DNA from: Opitutaceae bacterium
GTDB lineage: Bacteria; Verrucomicrobiota; Verrucomicrobiia; Opitutales; Opitutaceae
Reading direction: 5' to 3'
DNA length: 64,000 nt
Assembly: GCA_027485815.1 (NCBI GenBank)
Contig: JAIXQE010000207.1
Location: 21,801 to 85,800 of the forward strand
The stretch's first letter is position 1. Each line of letters begins with the position of its first letter. The position numbers were made by a program, and so were the translations under genes. A model generated the notes under the pieces. That model was not told the origin of the DNA. It was given only the letters and a program-made list of their open reading frames with translations, and searched no databases. This document shows positions 26,389 to 35,596 of the stretch, piece by piece.

Positions 26389-27479
26389 AGCGCACCTCCC
26401 CGCAGGACGATCCGGCGCGTGTACACCCGCGAGTTCTCGGCGGCGACGCCCCACCACCAGAGCTGGGCGTTGCCATTGTAGCGCTGGGGCACCGCGAGGG
26501 CGGGCGTCTGCACCTTCTCCAGGTTCGCGATCTGCTCCGCGCCGGTGTCGGTGAGAATCCGCACCATCACGTCGATCACGTCCGGGAAGATCCTGCTGTA
26601 CGTGGACGCCGTGGCCGGAGTGCCCGGGGGCAGGCGCGACTGGAGGGCGACGGGCGCGTTGGACAAGGCCCCCGCGGCGGTCGCCGGAAAGAGGAGCCGG
26701 AGGCCGCCGGGGGCGGCGGCGTCTCGGGCGTAGGCGCGAATTCCGAAATCAATCACGTTGTCGCCGATCACCGCGTCGAGCGTCCGGGCCGTTCCGGGCA
26801 CGAGGACCGTGCGGGGATCGCCGGTGACGTTGCTGTTGTTTGTGCCTCCGCTGGTGTAGGCGGCGCCAGTGAGGTTGTAACCGGACTCGAAGACGCCGGG
26901 TCGACTGTTGGCGAGGAAGGGACGGGCCTCGGCACGATGCAGGAGATACGCGGTCTCGAGGTTCGCCGGATTCGTAGCCGTGTAGCGCCGAATGATCTGG
27001 TAGCCCACCGCCACCGGCGCGGAGGGCACGGTGACATCCTGCGTGGCGTTGGTCACCGAGGTGCCATGGGTGAAGAAGCGCAGCCAGACCCCGGCCGTCC
27101 CGAACCGGGCGTCATTAATCGAGGGGGTATTCAGCAGGAGCGAGATGCCGCCGACAGGTTTCGGATTCCGTGGCGCGATCTGCCACAGGCCGGTGGCGCC
27201 GCCGCTGGCCCCGTTGAGCACCTCCGCCGCCAGCCAGACGCTGCCGTCGTCACGGTAAAGCGCAGACTGCAGGTCCCGCTCGATCTGGTCTAGGATCAGC
27301 CTCGCCTGCGCGTCGGCGCCCAAGCGGGAACTGGAGCGTGCGGCCGTCGCGGAGATGTTCATCACGATCACCGCGATGAAGCCGGCGATGAAGGTCGTGA
27401 TGCCGGCGGCGACCAGCAATTCCACCAGGGTGAAGCCGGCGCGCGCGCGCGGCGCGGAACGAACAGGTGGGGCGTTCAT
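26385..27479 (-). CDS. GspJ-like pseudopilin (resembles Verru_Chthon cassette protein C)
   Basis: 364-residue prepilin-type protein. After Arg-Ala-Gly15 the processed N-terminus is FTLVELLVAAGITTF, with Glu20 as +5, followed by one hydrophobic helix to about residue 42. The soluble part starts with SRLGADAQARLILDQIERDLQSAL, similar to GspJ ('L-x-x-A-x-x-x-I-x-R-D-L') and continues beta-rich with several loops (ATGLWQIAPRNPKPVGGISLLL). GspJ is usually about 200 aa, so this is longer. The ATG overlaps the stop of the preceding gene (ATGA) and its own stop overlaps the next start, a chain of coupled genes. The frame upstream of 27479 is a shadow of the neighbouring gene. Confidence 0.88.
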   Translation of the reverse strand: MNAPPVRSAPRARAGFTLVELLVAAGITTFIAGFIAVIVMNISATAARSSSRLGADAQARLILDQIERDLQSALYRDDGSVWLAAEVLNGASGGATGLWQIAPRNPKPVGGISLLLNTPSINDARFGTAGVWLRFFTHGTSVTNATQDVTVPSAPVAVGYQIIRRYTATNPANLETAYLLHRAEARPFLANSRPGVFESGYNLTGAAYTSGGTNNSNVTGDPRTVLVPGTARTLDAVIGDNVIDFGIRAYARDAAAPGGLRLLFPATAAGALSNAPVALQSRLPPGTPATASTYSRIFPDVIDVMVRILTDTGAEQIANLEKVQTPALAVPQRYNGNAQLWWWGVAAENSRVYTRRIVLRGGAL

Positions 27480-28102
27480 CGCTCCAGCACCCCCGTGAAG
27501 TACAAGACCTGCTTGCGGCCGTGGTCGAAGGCGACCGGCCCCCCGGAATTCTGCGCGGATTGCACCGCCGCCCCCGGGGCCACCTGGATGAAGGCCGGCC
27601 AGCGCACGCGCAGCGTGTAGACGACCGCGGAGGCCGTCGCATCGAACTCGGCGGGCGACACCGCGGGCTGCCGGATCAGGTCGATCTCGAAGAACTTGTC
27701 CGTGTTCGGCATCACGCGGTTGCGCGAGTCGTACCACTGCCGGCGATTGGAGGCGCTGTCGTAGATGCCCACTTCCCCGTCCAGCTTCCCGAAGAGCACC
27801 TCGGGGTAGCGCGTGCCGTCGTTCGGGTTGTAGGCGCCGTTCGCGTCCTTCGCTTGCACTGCCGCCGGGGACTGAATGAGCGCGAGGCCGGTCTCGAACG
27901 GGACCGCGCGCAGGCGGGCGCGAACCGCCTCGGCCACGCGGGCGGCGGCCTCGGCGTCGGCCACCCCGCCCACCGCCCGGGTCACGGGCGCGTAGAGCCC
28001 GGCGACGGCGAGCATTCCGATGCCGAAGATGACCACCGCCGCGATGACCTCCACGAGGGAGAAGGCGGCGCGCGACCGCGCAGGGCAAAGGGGGGGGCGC
28101 AT
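27476..28102 (-). CDS. GspI-like pseudopilin (resembles Verru_Chthon cassette protein B)
   Basis: 208-residue prepilin-type protein: FSLVEVIAAVVIFGIGMLAVAG follows Ala13, with Glu18 at +5 and one transmembrane helix. The residue before the cleavage site is Ala rather than the usual Gly, which some pseudopilin peptidase substrates tolerate. GspI-like pattern of short soluble domain after the helix (AAARVAEAVRARLRAVPFETGLALI). Starts 2 bases after the previous stop. Confidence 0.86.
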   Translation of the reverse strand: MRPPLCPARSRAAFSLVEVIAAVVIFGIGMLAVAGLYAPVTRAVGGVADAEAAARVAEAVRARLRAVPFETGLALIQSPAAVQAKDANGAYNPNDGTRYPEVLFGKLDGEVGIYDSASNRRQWYDSRNRVMPNTDKFFEIDLIRQPAVSPAEFDATASAVVYTLRVRWPAFIQVAPGAAVQSAQNSGGPVAFDHGRKQVLYFTGVLER

Positions 28103-28104
28103 CG

Positions 28105-28863
28105 TCAGAAGCCCGTAGCGGAATCGACCATCGCGACCGCTCCGTTCCGCCGGATGAAGAGGCCGCGGACCGTGGTCGCACTATCGAAGGCCGGCAGGCT
28201 GTTGCCACCCAGCACCGCGGTGGTGAGGGCGATCTTGGTGGGATTTCCGGTCGTGTTTGAGACCACGGTGCCATCCGGCCCGAACTCCAGGTAGTGGATC
28301 CGGCCGCTCTGACCCTGGCGGTCGAAAAACTGGTTCGTGCTGGCGGCGGACTGCCCCCGGTAGCTGAATCCCGTGGCGGTGAGCAACGTCGAGACCGGCC
28401 CCGTGGCCGCATTGTTATTCCAGCTCACGCCGGAGCGCAGGTGATTGGTCGGCACCGGCGCCGGCGGCACCACGCAGATCGGGGTCGGCAGCGAGACCGC
28501 CGGGCCGGCGGCGACCCAGACGACCTGCCCGTTGGGGAGGGTTTCACGCCGGATCACCTGCAGACAGCGGAGGTACATCTCCGCGTCGAGGGCATTCGCC
28601 GCCGGGGGCTGCTGGGCATGGATGATGAGCCGGGCGGGCGACTGGTGCAGCGCCGCCTGCGCGCGGGTGCTCGCGACCATTCCCGCGAGGATGGACTGGG
28701 CCCCCGAGAGCGCGGCGCCCGCACTCCCCCGCCCCGCCAGCGCCATCGCCCCCACCCCGGCCAGCAGCACCATCACGCCGATCACCACCAGCAACTCGAC
28801 CAGCGTGTAGCCCCGGCGGAGCACCGCGGGCCGCGGGGAACAACTGGGCCGCAGGGAGCGCAT
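28105..28863 (-). CDS. GspH-like pseudopilin (resembles Verru_Chthon cassette protein D)
   Basis: 252-residue prepilin-type protein. After Arg-Arg-Gly18 the N-terminus is YTLVELLVVIGVMVLLAGVGAMAL, with Glu23 at +5; Tyr replaces the usual Phe at +1. The soluble domain (about 45-252) is larger than in GspH and includes AGMVASTRAQAALHQSPARLIIHA, similar to the GspH 'A-R-x-x-A' helix-strand arrangement, and a C-terminal RGLFIRRNGAVAMVDS strand pair. It starts directly after the stop of the preceding gene with no spacer. Confidence 0.87.
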   Translation of the reverse strand: MRSLRPSCSPRPAVLRRGYTLVELLVVIGVMVLLAGVGAMALAGRGSAGAALSGAQSILAGMVASTRAQAALHQSPARLIIHAQQPPAANALDAEMYLRCLQVIRRETLPNGQVVWVAAGPAVSLPTPICVVPPAPVPTNHLRSGVSWNNNAATGPVSTLLTATGFSYRGQSAASTNQFFDRQGQSGRIHYLEFGPDGTVVSNTTGNPTKIALTTAVLGGNSLPAFDSATTVRGLFIRRNGAVAMVDSATGF

Positions 28864-29610
28864 TTACTTCCAGCTGAAAATGAAGTCCGAGGCCGTCCGC
28901 GCCCCGTCCGGCAGCGAGTAGAAGGCGACGCCCACCCGCAGCCCCCCTTGCGCGACCGTGGGCAGGTCGGGGGTGGTCCCGGTGGTGACCGGGCTGAGCC
29001 GCAGCCCCGTGTTGTCCGGCGGCGCCACGGCGGGAACCGTGGTGATGCCATCGCCCCCCGCCCCGCCGACCTTGATCGCCCCGTCGAGATTGCGGTCGAC
29101 GAGCACCGCGATGTCGGTGCCATCGAAGGCGTCCCGGATCAGGCCCCGCTTGGCGGCGAGGGAGGCATCCGGCGAGGACACCGGAACCATGTCGGCCTCG
29201 GTGAAGGTGATGAACTGGATGCGGCGCGTGTTCTGCGCCTGCGGTGGCGGCGGATTGCCGGTCATCGTGGTCGGCAACGCGACGCCGTCCCGCCGGGCGC
29301 CGACCAGGGTCTCGTAGAACCGGTGCACAGCCGCGAGGTTGGCGCCGCCCGCGGTGTTGCCATTGACCTTGTTCGCGCCGGCACCCGTGGTCTCGAACGT
29401 CGGATAGTAGCCGTATTCCTGCCGGAAGGCCTCGATCGCCCCCGCCCACTGCGCGAACTGGCCCCGGGTCTTGGCCTTCTTGGCGGCGGTTCGAGCCGAG
29501 GACGTCGTGGGCACGAGAATCGCCGCGAGGATGCCGAGGATCGCGATCACGGTCAGCAGCTCGATCAGCGTGAAGCCGGGGCGGCGGTGGGGGGCGGTCA
29601 GGCGGCGCAT
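28864..29610 (-). CDS. GspG-like pseudopilin, second copy
   Basis: 248-residue prepilin-type protein with a canonical processing site: after Gly12, FTLIELLTVIAILGILAAILVP (Glu17 at +5). The helix continues into KAKTRGQFAQWAGAIEAFRQEYGYYPTFE, the 'al-x-x-Y-x-x-x-x-G-x-Y-P' element typical of GspG major pseudopilins. The C-terminal 150 residues differ from GspG and lack the DPWG calcium-loop motif. The stop abuts the next gene. Thirteen bases separate it from the other GspG-like gene. Confidence 0.88.
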   Translation of the reverse strand: MRRLTAPHRRPGFTLIELLTVIAILGILAAILVPTTSSARTAAKKAKTRGQFAQWAGAIEAFRQEYGYYPTFETTGAGANKVNGNTAGGANLAAVHRFYETLVGARRDGVALPTTMTGNPPPPQAQNTRRIQFITFTEADMVPVSSPDASLAAKRGLIRDAFDGTDIAVLVDRNLDGAIKVGGAGGDGITTVPAVAPPDNTGLRLSPVTTGTTPDLPTVAQGGLRVGVAFYSLPDGARTASDFIFSWK

Positions 29611-29623
29611 CGTGCTCGGGACT

Positions 29624-30328
29624 TCAGGGGTTGGCGTAGAGGTTGTCGACCATCTCCGCGGACTGGGCCGCGAGGAAGAGGCCGGACGTCACGGTGATGG
29701 GGGGCGTCTGCGTGCCGTTGGGCGCCACCTTGGGACCGGGCGAGAACAGCACGTAGGAGGAGGCCTGCCAGCCGGCGGGGCTGCGGGCGTTCTTATAATA
29801 GTAGGAGTACCGCCGCTCCCACGGATCCAGCAGGCAGGCGTTCTGCTCCGGCTTGGAGGGCGGGTTCGGGGCGTTGCTCACCGGCTGCAGGAACTGGTTG
29901 GTTAGCGTGCCGTTCACGACGAAGCGGCCCACCTCGATGAGGTTGGGGCCATTGAGCCGGGTGGAAAGATCTCGGGCACCAAACGTACCGGTCAGGCAAT
30001 TGAACAGCTTGGCCTGGGCGGTCTGGACGCCGGGGCCGGCCGTTAGCGCCGTGGGCGTCGCCGAAGCCTGGGTGAACTCGCCCGTCTGCGGGTAGTCCCC
30101 GTAGAGCCGCCGGAAGTCCTCGAGGGCGGTGGCCAGCGCGGCCAGTTCCGCCCTCGCCCGCGCCGTCTGCGCCCGCTCCTTGACGCCGCGGATGGCGCCC
30201 ACGGAGAGCGTGAACAGGACGGCGACCACCGCGGTGACCGCCAACACCTCCAGCAGGGTGAAGCCCGCCCGCGCGCAACCCGTTTCCCGAGCGGGAGGAA
30301 TCGTCGTGGGCGGGTGGGCGCGCGGCAT
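29624..30328 (-). CDS. GspG-like pseudopilin, first gene of the cassette
   Basis: 234-residue prepilin-type protein. After Ala-Gly22 comes FTLLEVLAVTAVVAVLFTLSVGAI (Glu27 at +5). The soluble domain has both hallmarks of GspG: LATALEDFRRLYGDYPQTGEF and, later, a DPWERRYSYYYK segment in the place of the DPWG-x-x-Y loop, then YVLFSPGPK like the 'l-x-S-x-G-x-D-G' end. Upstream of the ATG stands GTCCTTCCCCCC, a pyrimidine-rich leader. It probably leads the operon of seven genes down to 22442; acs ends 109 bases upstream. Confidence 0.9.
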   Translation of the reverse strand: MPRAHPPTTIPPARETGCARAGFTLLEVLAVTAVVAVLFTLSVGAIRGVKERAQTARARAELAALATALEDFRRLYGDYPQTGEFTQASATPTALTAGPGVQTAQAKLFNCLTGTFGARDLSTRLNGPNLIEVGRFVVNGTLTNQFLQPVSNAPNPPSKPEQNACLLDPWERRYSYYYKNARSPAGWQASSYVLFSPGPKVAPNGTQTPPITVTSGLFLAAQSAEMVDNLYANP

Positions 30329-30373
30329 GGGGGGAAGGACGCGGCGCGCGGTTTGACGTTACAGCGGGGCGGG

Positions 30374-30400
30374 GCCGGAACTCCCCGAAGGAGCTCCGGT
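30374..30400 (-). terminator. Hairpin downstream of acs
   Basis: On the minus strand an imperfect 10-bp stem (arms 30375-30384 and 30390-30399, one G-U pair) with a short TTCGG-containing loop lies between the acs stop and the pseudopilin cassette. No T-run follows, so this could be a 3'-end hairpin rather than a strict intrinsic terminator. Confidence 0.4.
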
Positions 30401-30437
30401 CCCGCGACCGCCGGGACCGTCACGGCGCCGGGCGGGC

Positions 30438-32396
30438 TCAGTCCTCGGCCTGGAGTGCCGCCACGACGCTGAAGTCCTCCAGCGTCGTGGTGTCGCCGCG
30501 GACCTGCCCGCCGGCGGCGATCTCCTTGAGGATCCGGCGCATGATTTTCCCGCTCCGCGTCTTGGGCAGCGCGGCCGCGAAACGGACCGCATCCGGCTTG
30601 GCCAGCGAGCCGATCTCCTTGCCCACGTGGTTGCGCAGCGTCTCCTTGAGTTCCTCCGTCGCCTCGATCCCGGACTTGAGGGTGACGAAGACGCAGAGCG
30701 CCTGACCCTTCAGCTCGTCGGGGCGGCCCACGGCGGCGGCCTCCGCGACGGACGGGTGGGAAACGAGGGCGCTCTCCACCTCCGCGGTGCCGATGCGGTG
30801 GCCGGAGACGTTCAGGACGTCGTCGATGCGGCCGACGATCCAGAAGTAGCCGTCCTTGTCCTGGCGTGCGCCGTCGCCGGTGAAGTAGACCCCGGGATGG
30901 CCGGGGAACTCGGAGAAGTACTGCCGCTGGTAGCGCTCGTCGTCGCCCCAGAGGGTGCGCAGCATCGAGGGCCAGGGCTGGGTGATCACGAGCTTGCCGC
31001 CGGAGTTCCGGGGCACCTCGCGGCACTTCTCGTCGACGACCTTCGGCACGACGCCGAAGAACGGCCGCGTCCCGGAGCCGGGCTTGGTCGGCGTGACGCC
31101 CGGCAGCGGGGTGATCATGATGGAGCCCGTCTCCGTCTGCCACCAGGTGTCGACAATGGGGCAGCGCTTCTTGCCGATCATCGTGTGGTACCACATCCAG
31201 GCCTCGGGATTGATGGGCTCGCCGACGGAGCCGAGCAGCCGTAGCGAATCGAGCCGGTGCCGGAGCACGTAATTGTCGCCCCAGCGCATGAACGCGCGGA
31301 TCGCGGTCGGCGCGGTGTAGAGGATCGTCAACCCGTGGCGGTCGATCATTTCCCAGAAACGGTCGGGCTCCGGGTGGTTGGGCGCGCCCTCGTAGATGAA
31401 CACGGTCGCGCCGTTGGAGAGCAGGCCGTAGACCACGTAGCTGTGACCGGTGATCCAGCCGATGTCGGCGGAGCAGAAGTAGCGGTCGTTCTCCTTGAGG
31501 TCGAAGACGTAGTGGGAGCTCAGCTTCGCGCCGAGCAGGTAGCCGGCGCTGGTGTGGAGGACGCCCTTGGGCTTCCCGGTGGAACCGCTGGTGTAGAGGA
31601 TGAAGAGCGGATGCTCGGAATCGAACGCCTTGGCCTTGTGCTGATTGGGGGCGCCTGCCCAGGCATCCTTCCACCAGACGTCACGGCCCTCGGTCATCGC
31701 GACCGGGTTGCCGCAGCGCTTCACGACGATGACCGATTGCACCGAGGGCGTGCCCTCGAGCGCCTTGTCGACGTTGGCCTTGAGCTCGATCACCTTGCCC
31801 CGGCGCCAGCCGCCGTCGGCGGTGATCACCAGCTTGGCCTTGCAGTCGTTGATGCGGTCCTTGAGCGACTCCGGGCTGAAGCCGCCGAAGACCACCGTGT
31901 GGACGGCCCCGATCCGGGCGCAGGCCAGCATCGCGATCACCGCCTCCGGGATCATCGGCAGGTAGAGGGCGACGCGGTCGCCGGCGCCGACGCCCATGTT
32001 CTCCAGGATGTGCGCGAGCCGGCAGACGTGGAAGTGCAGCTGCTTGTAGGTGATCGTGCGGACGTCGCCCGGCTCACCCTCGAAGATCAGCGCCGCCTTG
32101 TTCTCCCGGGCCGTGCCCAAGTGCCGGTCGAGGCAATTCTCCGCCACGTTCAGCCGACCGCCCACGAACCACTGGGCGTGCGGAGGATCCCACTTGAGGA
32201 CCTTCCGGTAGGGTTTGCGCCAGACGAGCTGCTCCTTCGCCTGCCGGTCCCAGAATTTTTCTGGGGAGTTGACAGACTCGGCGTAGAGCTTCTTATACCG
32301 AGTCTCGCTCCCAAGGTTCGCTTGGGCTTTGAACTCGGCCGAAGGCCTGAATTTCCGGGACTCCCGGGATACTGAGGTAATCGTCTGGTCTGGCAC
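30438..32396 (-). CDS. acs: Acetyl-CoA synthetase (AMP-forming)
   Basis: Cytosolic acetate-activating enzyme, 652 aa, the usual length. Makes acetyl-CoA from acetate, ATP and CoA through acetyl-AMP. Seen: the acetyl-CoA synthetase N-terminal domain ([16 protein letters not shown]), the P-loop-like [14 protein letters not shown] (ATP/AMP binding), [26 protein letters not shown] (substrate pocket, Trp and Gln-Thr-Glu), and the C-terminal domain with [13 protein letters not shown], where the SGK lysine is catalytic and often regulated by acetylation. The start is a GTG at 32396. A TACAAT sequence on the minus strand at 32408-32413 might be a -10 box leaving almost no leader; no clear -35 goes with it. 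Shares a 102-base region with the divergent rho. Confidence 0.97.
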   Translation of the reverse strand: MPDQTITSVSRESRKFRPSAEFKAQANLGSETRYKKLYAESVNSPEKFWDRQAKEQLVWRKPYRKVLKWDPPHAQWFVGGRLNVAENCLDRHLGTARENKAALIFEGEPGDVRTITYKQLHFHVCRLAHILENMGVGAGDRVALYLPMIPEAVIAMLACARIGAVHTVVFGGFSPESLKDRINDCKAKLVITADGGWRRGKVIELKANVDKALEGTPSVQSVIVVKRCGNPVAMTEGRDVWWKDAWAGAPNQHKAKAFDSEHPLFILYTSGSTGKPKGVLHTSAGYLLGAKLSSHYVFDLKENDRYFCSADIGWITGHSYVVYGLLSNGATVFIYEGAPNHPEPDRFWEMIDRHGLTILYTAPTAIRAFMRWGDNYVLRHRLDSLRLLGSVGEPINPEAWMWYHTMIGKKRCPIVDTWWQTETGSIMITPLPGVTPTKPGSGTRPFFGVVPKVVDEKCREVPRNSGGKLVITQPWPSMLRTLWGDDERYQRQYFSEFPGHPGVYFTGDGARQDKDGYFWIVGRIDDVLNVSGHRIGTAEVESALVSHPSVAEAAAVGRPDELKGQALCVFVTLKSGIEATEELKETLRNHVGKEIGSLAKPDAVRFAAALPKTRSGKIMRRILKEIAAGGQVRGDTTTLEDFSVVAALQAED

Positions 32397-32498
32397 GTGC
32401 GTGTCGGATTGTAGGGTTTAAGGGACGCCGAACGCGTTTTTTATCCCGACCGAAGTTTCGAGCGTCAAGCCCGGGCCCTGAGCCGCCACTTCCCCGTC

Positions 32499-33704
32499 AT
32501 GGATCAATCGCCTCCGTCCGCCACCCCCGGCCTCCCACCCGCCGCTCCCGCCGCCTCCGCCGCACCCGCCCCGGGCGCCCCGCCGGAAAACACCATCCGC
32601 GTCGAGGGCGTGCTCGACATCGACCTGCAACGCGGTGGCAACGGCCAGCTGATCGACCTGACGCGCGGCTGCAAACGGCGCCCCACCGACACCTTCGTGC
32701 CCAAGGAGCTGATCCGCCGCTTCAAGCTCCGCGCCGGCTCGATGGTCGGGGGGACCGCCTTTCCGCCCGACGGCCGCTTTCCCAACCCCAAGATGCGGTT
32801 CATCGAGACGGTGGATGGCGTCCCGCTGGAGGACCGCCGCGCCCGCTTCGAGTTCACCACGCTGACGACCATCTCCCCAAACCAGCACCTGCGCATGGAG
32901 ATGAAGGACGGACGCCTCACCACCCGCGCCGTCGACCTCTTCTGCCCCATCGGCAAGGGCACCCGCGGCCTCATCGTGGCCCCGCCCCGGACCGGCAAGA
33001 CCACGCTGCTGCGCGACATGGCGCTGGGCGTGCTGGAGAACAACCCGGAGTGCCACGTGATGATTCTGCTCGTGGACGAACGCCCCGAGGAGGTCACCGA
33101 CTTCCGCCGCAGCGTGCCCGCCGCCGAGATCTGGGCGTCCTCCAACGACGAGCAGATCGAGAACCACATCCGCATCGGCGAGCTGTGCATCGAGCGGGCG
33201 AAGCGCCTCGTCGAGGCCGGTCGCGACGTCGTGCTCTTCGTCGATTCGATCACCCGCCTCTCCCGCGCGCACAACACCGCCCGCAACTCGGGCCGCACCG
33301 GCTCCGGCGGCCTCGACGTCCGCGCCCTGGAAAAGCCGCGCCAGCTGTTCGCCACCGCGCGCCGCACCGAGGAGGCCGGTTCCCTCACCATCATCGCCAG
33401 CGTGCTCGTCGAGACTGGGAGCCGGATGGACGACGTGATCTTCCAGGAGTTCAAGGGCACGGGCAACATGGAGCTGGTGCTCGACCGCAAGTGCGCCGAG
33501 ATGCGCCTCTGGCCGGCGATCAACATCGGCGCCAGCGGCACCCGCAAGGAGGAGCTGCTGATCGACGCCAAGACCCTCGAGGGCATCCATTTCTTCCGCC
33601 GCGCGCTCGTCGCGCAGAAGATCGAGGAGGCCACCGACACGATGATCGCCCGACTCTCCAAGACGAAGACCAACGCCGAGTTCCTCAAGCTGATCGCCCG
33701 CTGA
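32499..33704 (+). CDS. rho: Transcription termination factor Rho
   Basis: Hexameric RNA helicase ending transcription, 401 aa. Residues 1-32 are a Pro/Ala-rich tail in place of the helical Rho N-terminal domain of E. coli. RNA-binding cold-shock-like domain about 33-110 (IRVEGVLDIDL, DTFVPKELIRRFKLRAGSMVGG), diverged from the usual GFLR/Y-P-sequence. ATPase core about 120-401: Walker A APPRTGKTTLL (161-171), ILLVDERPEEVTDF, VVLFVDSITRLSRAHN (Walker B), the Q-loop/R-loop region RTGSGGLDVRALEKPRQLFATARR and GASGTRKEELL. Start chosen by match of the core length; the leader before ATG is ACTTCCCCGTC. Single gene unit, divergent from acs. Confidence 0.97.
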   Translation: MDQSPPSATPGLPPAAPAASAAPAPGAPPENTIRVEGVLDIDLQRGGNGQLIDLTRGCKRRPTDTFVPKELIRRFKLRAGSMVGGTAFPPDGRFPNPKMRFIETVDGVPLEDRRARFEFTTLTTISPNQHLRMEMKDGRLTTRAVDLFCPIGKGTRGLIVAPPRTGKTTLLRDMALGVLENNPECHVMILLVDERPEEVTDFRRSVPAAEIWASSNDEQIENHIRIGELCIERAKRLVEAGRDVVLFVDSITRLSRAHNTARNSGRTGSGGLDVRALEKPRQLFATARRTEEAGSLTIIASVLVETGSRMDDVIFQEFKGTGNMELVLDRKCAEMRLWPAINIGASGTRKEELLIDAKTLEGIHFFRRALVAQKIEEATDTMIARLSKTKTNAEFLKLIAR

Positions 33705-33800
33705 GCGCGGTCCGAATTACCGCTTGCTCCGCCCCGCTTGTTGAAATTTACCCTTTCCCCTTCCTCCGCCGACTGATTCCCGCGACCCGACCCACCACGC

Positions 33801-35561
33801 ATGCATAGTTTTTCCGAGCAGTGTCTCGACATGGCCCGTTCGATGCTGGGCCACAACCTCGACTCCATCCAGCCCGACGGCACCATCCTGCCCGCGCACC
33901 AGGAGCAGTCCCGTCCGGATGAACCGGGACACGTCGCCTTCGCCCTCGGCGAATTCTACCGGGCGACGGGCGAGACCACGCTCAAGGGCCACGATCTCGT
34001 CGACCTGGCCGCCCGCTGCATCACCGCGCAGATGTTCACCGAGCCCGCCGCCGAGAACGGCCTCGCGTACGCGGCCCTCGGCCTGCTCGCCTTCGGACCC
34101 TCCAAGGAGCGCAACCCCGTCTGGGAGCGCCTGGTCGAGGAGACCCAGCAGCGCATCGACAAGTCCCTGCTGCACCGCAGCGACTACGACAACCACTGGC
34201 AGGCCTTCAACATCGCCAAGGCGGTCGCCCGCTTCAGCCTCGGGCTCTCCAAGAAGGACGAGACCTCGCGCCTGATCGAGCGGATGTGCGACCGCATCGG
34301 CCAGACGAGCTCAAACGGGTTCTTCGACGACTCGACCGAGGGGCTCGGCGGCAACTTCAACCTCTACGGGGTGATGGCGTTCGTCTTCATCCGCTCCGCG
34401 CTGCAGCTCCACGCCAACAGCGGCGTCCGCGACCGCAAGCTGCCGACCCTCCGCACCTACGCGGAGAAATACATCAAGATGATGCCCGACCTCGTCCGCC
34501 AGGACGGCCTCGGGTGGGCCTTCGGCCGCGCCGCCGGCGCGTACGGCCAGATGCACTGCATCAGCCTGATCCTGCAGGGACTCCGGGACGGCTGGATCGC
34601 CGACGACCAGAAGGTGAAGTACTACGACATCCTCCGCCGGCTGTTCATGTTCTTCTACGAGACCTATCTCGATCAGGAACACGGCTTCCTCGACCTGCGG
34701 GACGACGAGCGTACCGCCTACGGCCAGCACACCACGCGGATGGCGAACTTCGACGCCGCCCGCTACCTCTGCCAGTGCTCCCGCCTCGCGAAGACGGTCC
34801 AGATGCCGCCCGGCGCCCCCAAGGTGGAGCCCGCCCGCACCTCCGGCCGCTTCGTCATCTTCGACAAGTCGAACCGCAAGGAGCAGGGCCTCTTCCTCTA
34901 CCGCGACGCCGACTCCGGCCTGCACCTGCAGATCCCGCTGGTCAGCTCCGGTTCCACCCTCACCAGCGACTCGCTCGCCTTCCCGCACGCGCCCGGGATC
35001 TTCGACTGGCCGAACAACGTCTACTGCCCGATTCTGCTGCCCGAGCTGACCTTCGGCGACCAGGTGACGCTCCCGGCCTTCTACGGCAAGAACTGCGTCA
35101 CGGGCCTCGGCCTGCGCAACAGCTTCTTCTTCCGCTACGACCAGCCCGAGCTGATCAACACGCGCGAGGAGTTCGTGCGCGGACTCGGCGGCGTGAAGGT
35201 CAACTGGACCTTCTCCGGAAACAAGATCGGCTGCGAGTTCGCCTACACCGTCCGGCAGCAGGTGACGCTCGACAAGTTCCGCTACGTGCTCGCGATCGCC
35301 GCGCCCCACTCCCGCTACCGGGCGACGGGGACCATCACGCTCGGCGCGCAGGGTCACCGCTGCAGCGTCGCCAAGGACGACTTCCAGGCCACCTGGCGCG
35401 AGACGGAGGTCGTGAGCGCCGACCCGGCCTACCGCACTAACTACGGCAAGATCCATTACCTCCAGTCGCTGGTCCGCGACCACCCGCTCGTCATGCGGCC
35501 GGGGCAGGTCTACCGGTTGGCGGTCAACTTCGAGCCGGACGTCGCGCGCGTCGACGCCTGA
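33801..35561 (+). CDS. Unidentified two-domain protein (alpha-helical toroid-like N-terminus, beta-sandwich-like C-terminus)
   Basis: 586-residue soluble protein that I cannot name. No signal peptide. Residues about 1-330 are helical, rich in aromatic residues and repeated helix pairs ([64 protein letters not shown]), which is the look of an (alpha/alpha)6 barrel as in heparinases, DUF2264-type glucuronidases and related lyases. Residues about 350-586 are beta-rich ([36 protein letters not shown]), like the beta-sandwich that follows such barrels. Candidate catalytic residues are His and Tyr/Arg in the [12 protein letters not shown] and DYDNHWQAF segments. It sits alone between rho and hisF, which gives no functional hint. 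A carbohydrate-active or polysaccharide-lyase-like role is inference. Confidence 0.85.
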   Translation: MHSFSEQCLDMARSMLGHNLDSIQPDGTILPAHQEQSRPDEPGHVAFALGEFYRATGETTLKGHDLVDLAARCITAQMFTEPAAENGLAYAALGLLAFGPSKERNPVWERLVEETQQRIDKSLLHRSDYDNHWQAFNIAKAVARFSLGLSKKDETSRLIERMCDRIGQTSSNGFFDDSTEGLGGNFNLYGVMAFVFIRSALQLHANSGVRDRKLPTLRTYAEKYIKMMPDLVRQDGLGWAFGRAAGAYGQMHCISLILQGLRDGWIADDQKVKYYDILRRLFMFFYETYLDQEHGFLDLRDDERTAYGQHTTRMANFDAARYLCQCSRLAKTVQMPPGAPKVEPARTSGRFVIFDKSNRKEQGLFLYRDADSGLHLQIPLVSSGSTLTSDSLAFPHAPGIFDWPNNVYCPILLPELTFGDQVTLPAFYGKNCVTGLGLRNSFFFRYDQPELINTREEFVRGLGGVKVNWTFSGNKIGCEFAYTVRQQVTLDKFRYVLAIAAPHSRYRATGTITLGAQGHRCSVAKDDFQATWRETEVVSADPAYRTNYGKIHYLQSLVRDHPLVMRPGQVYRLAVNFEPDVARVDA

Positions 35562-35596
35562 GGCGCCCCGCGGGCGCACGTCTCCCTCCCCTGCCG

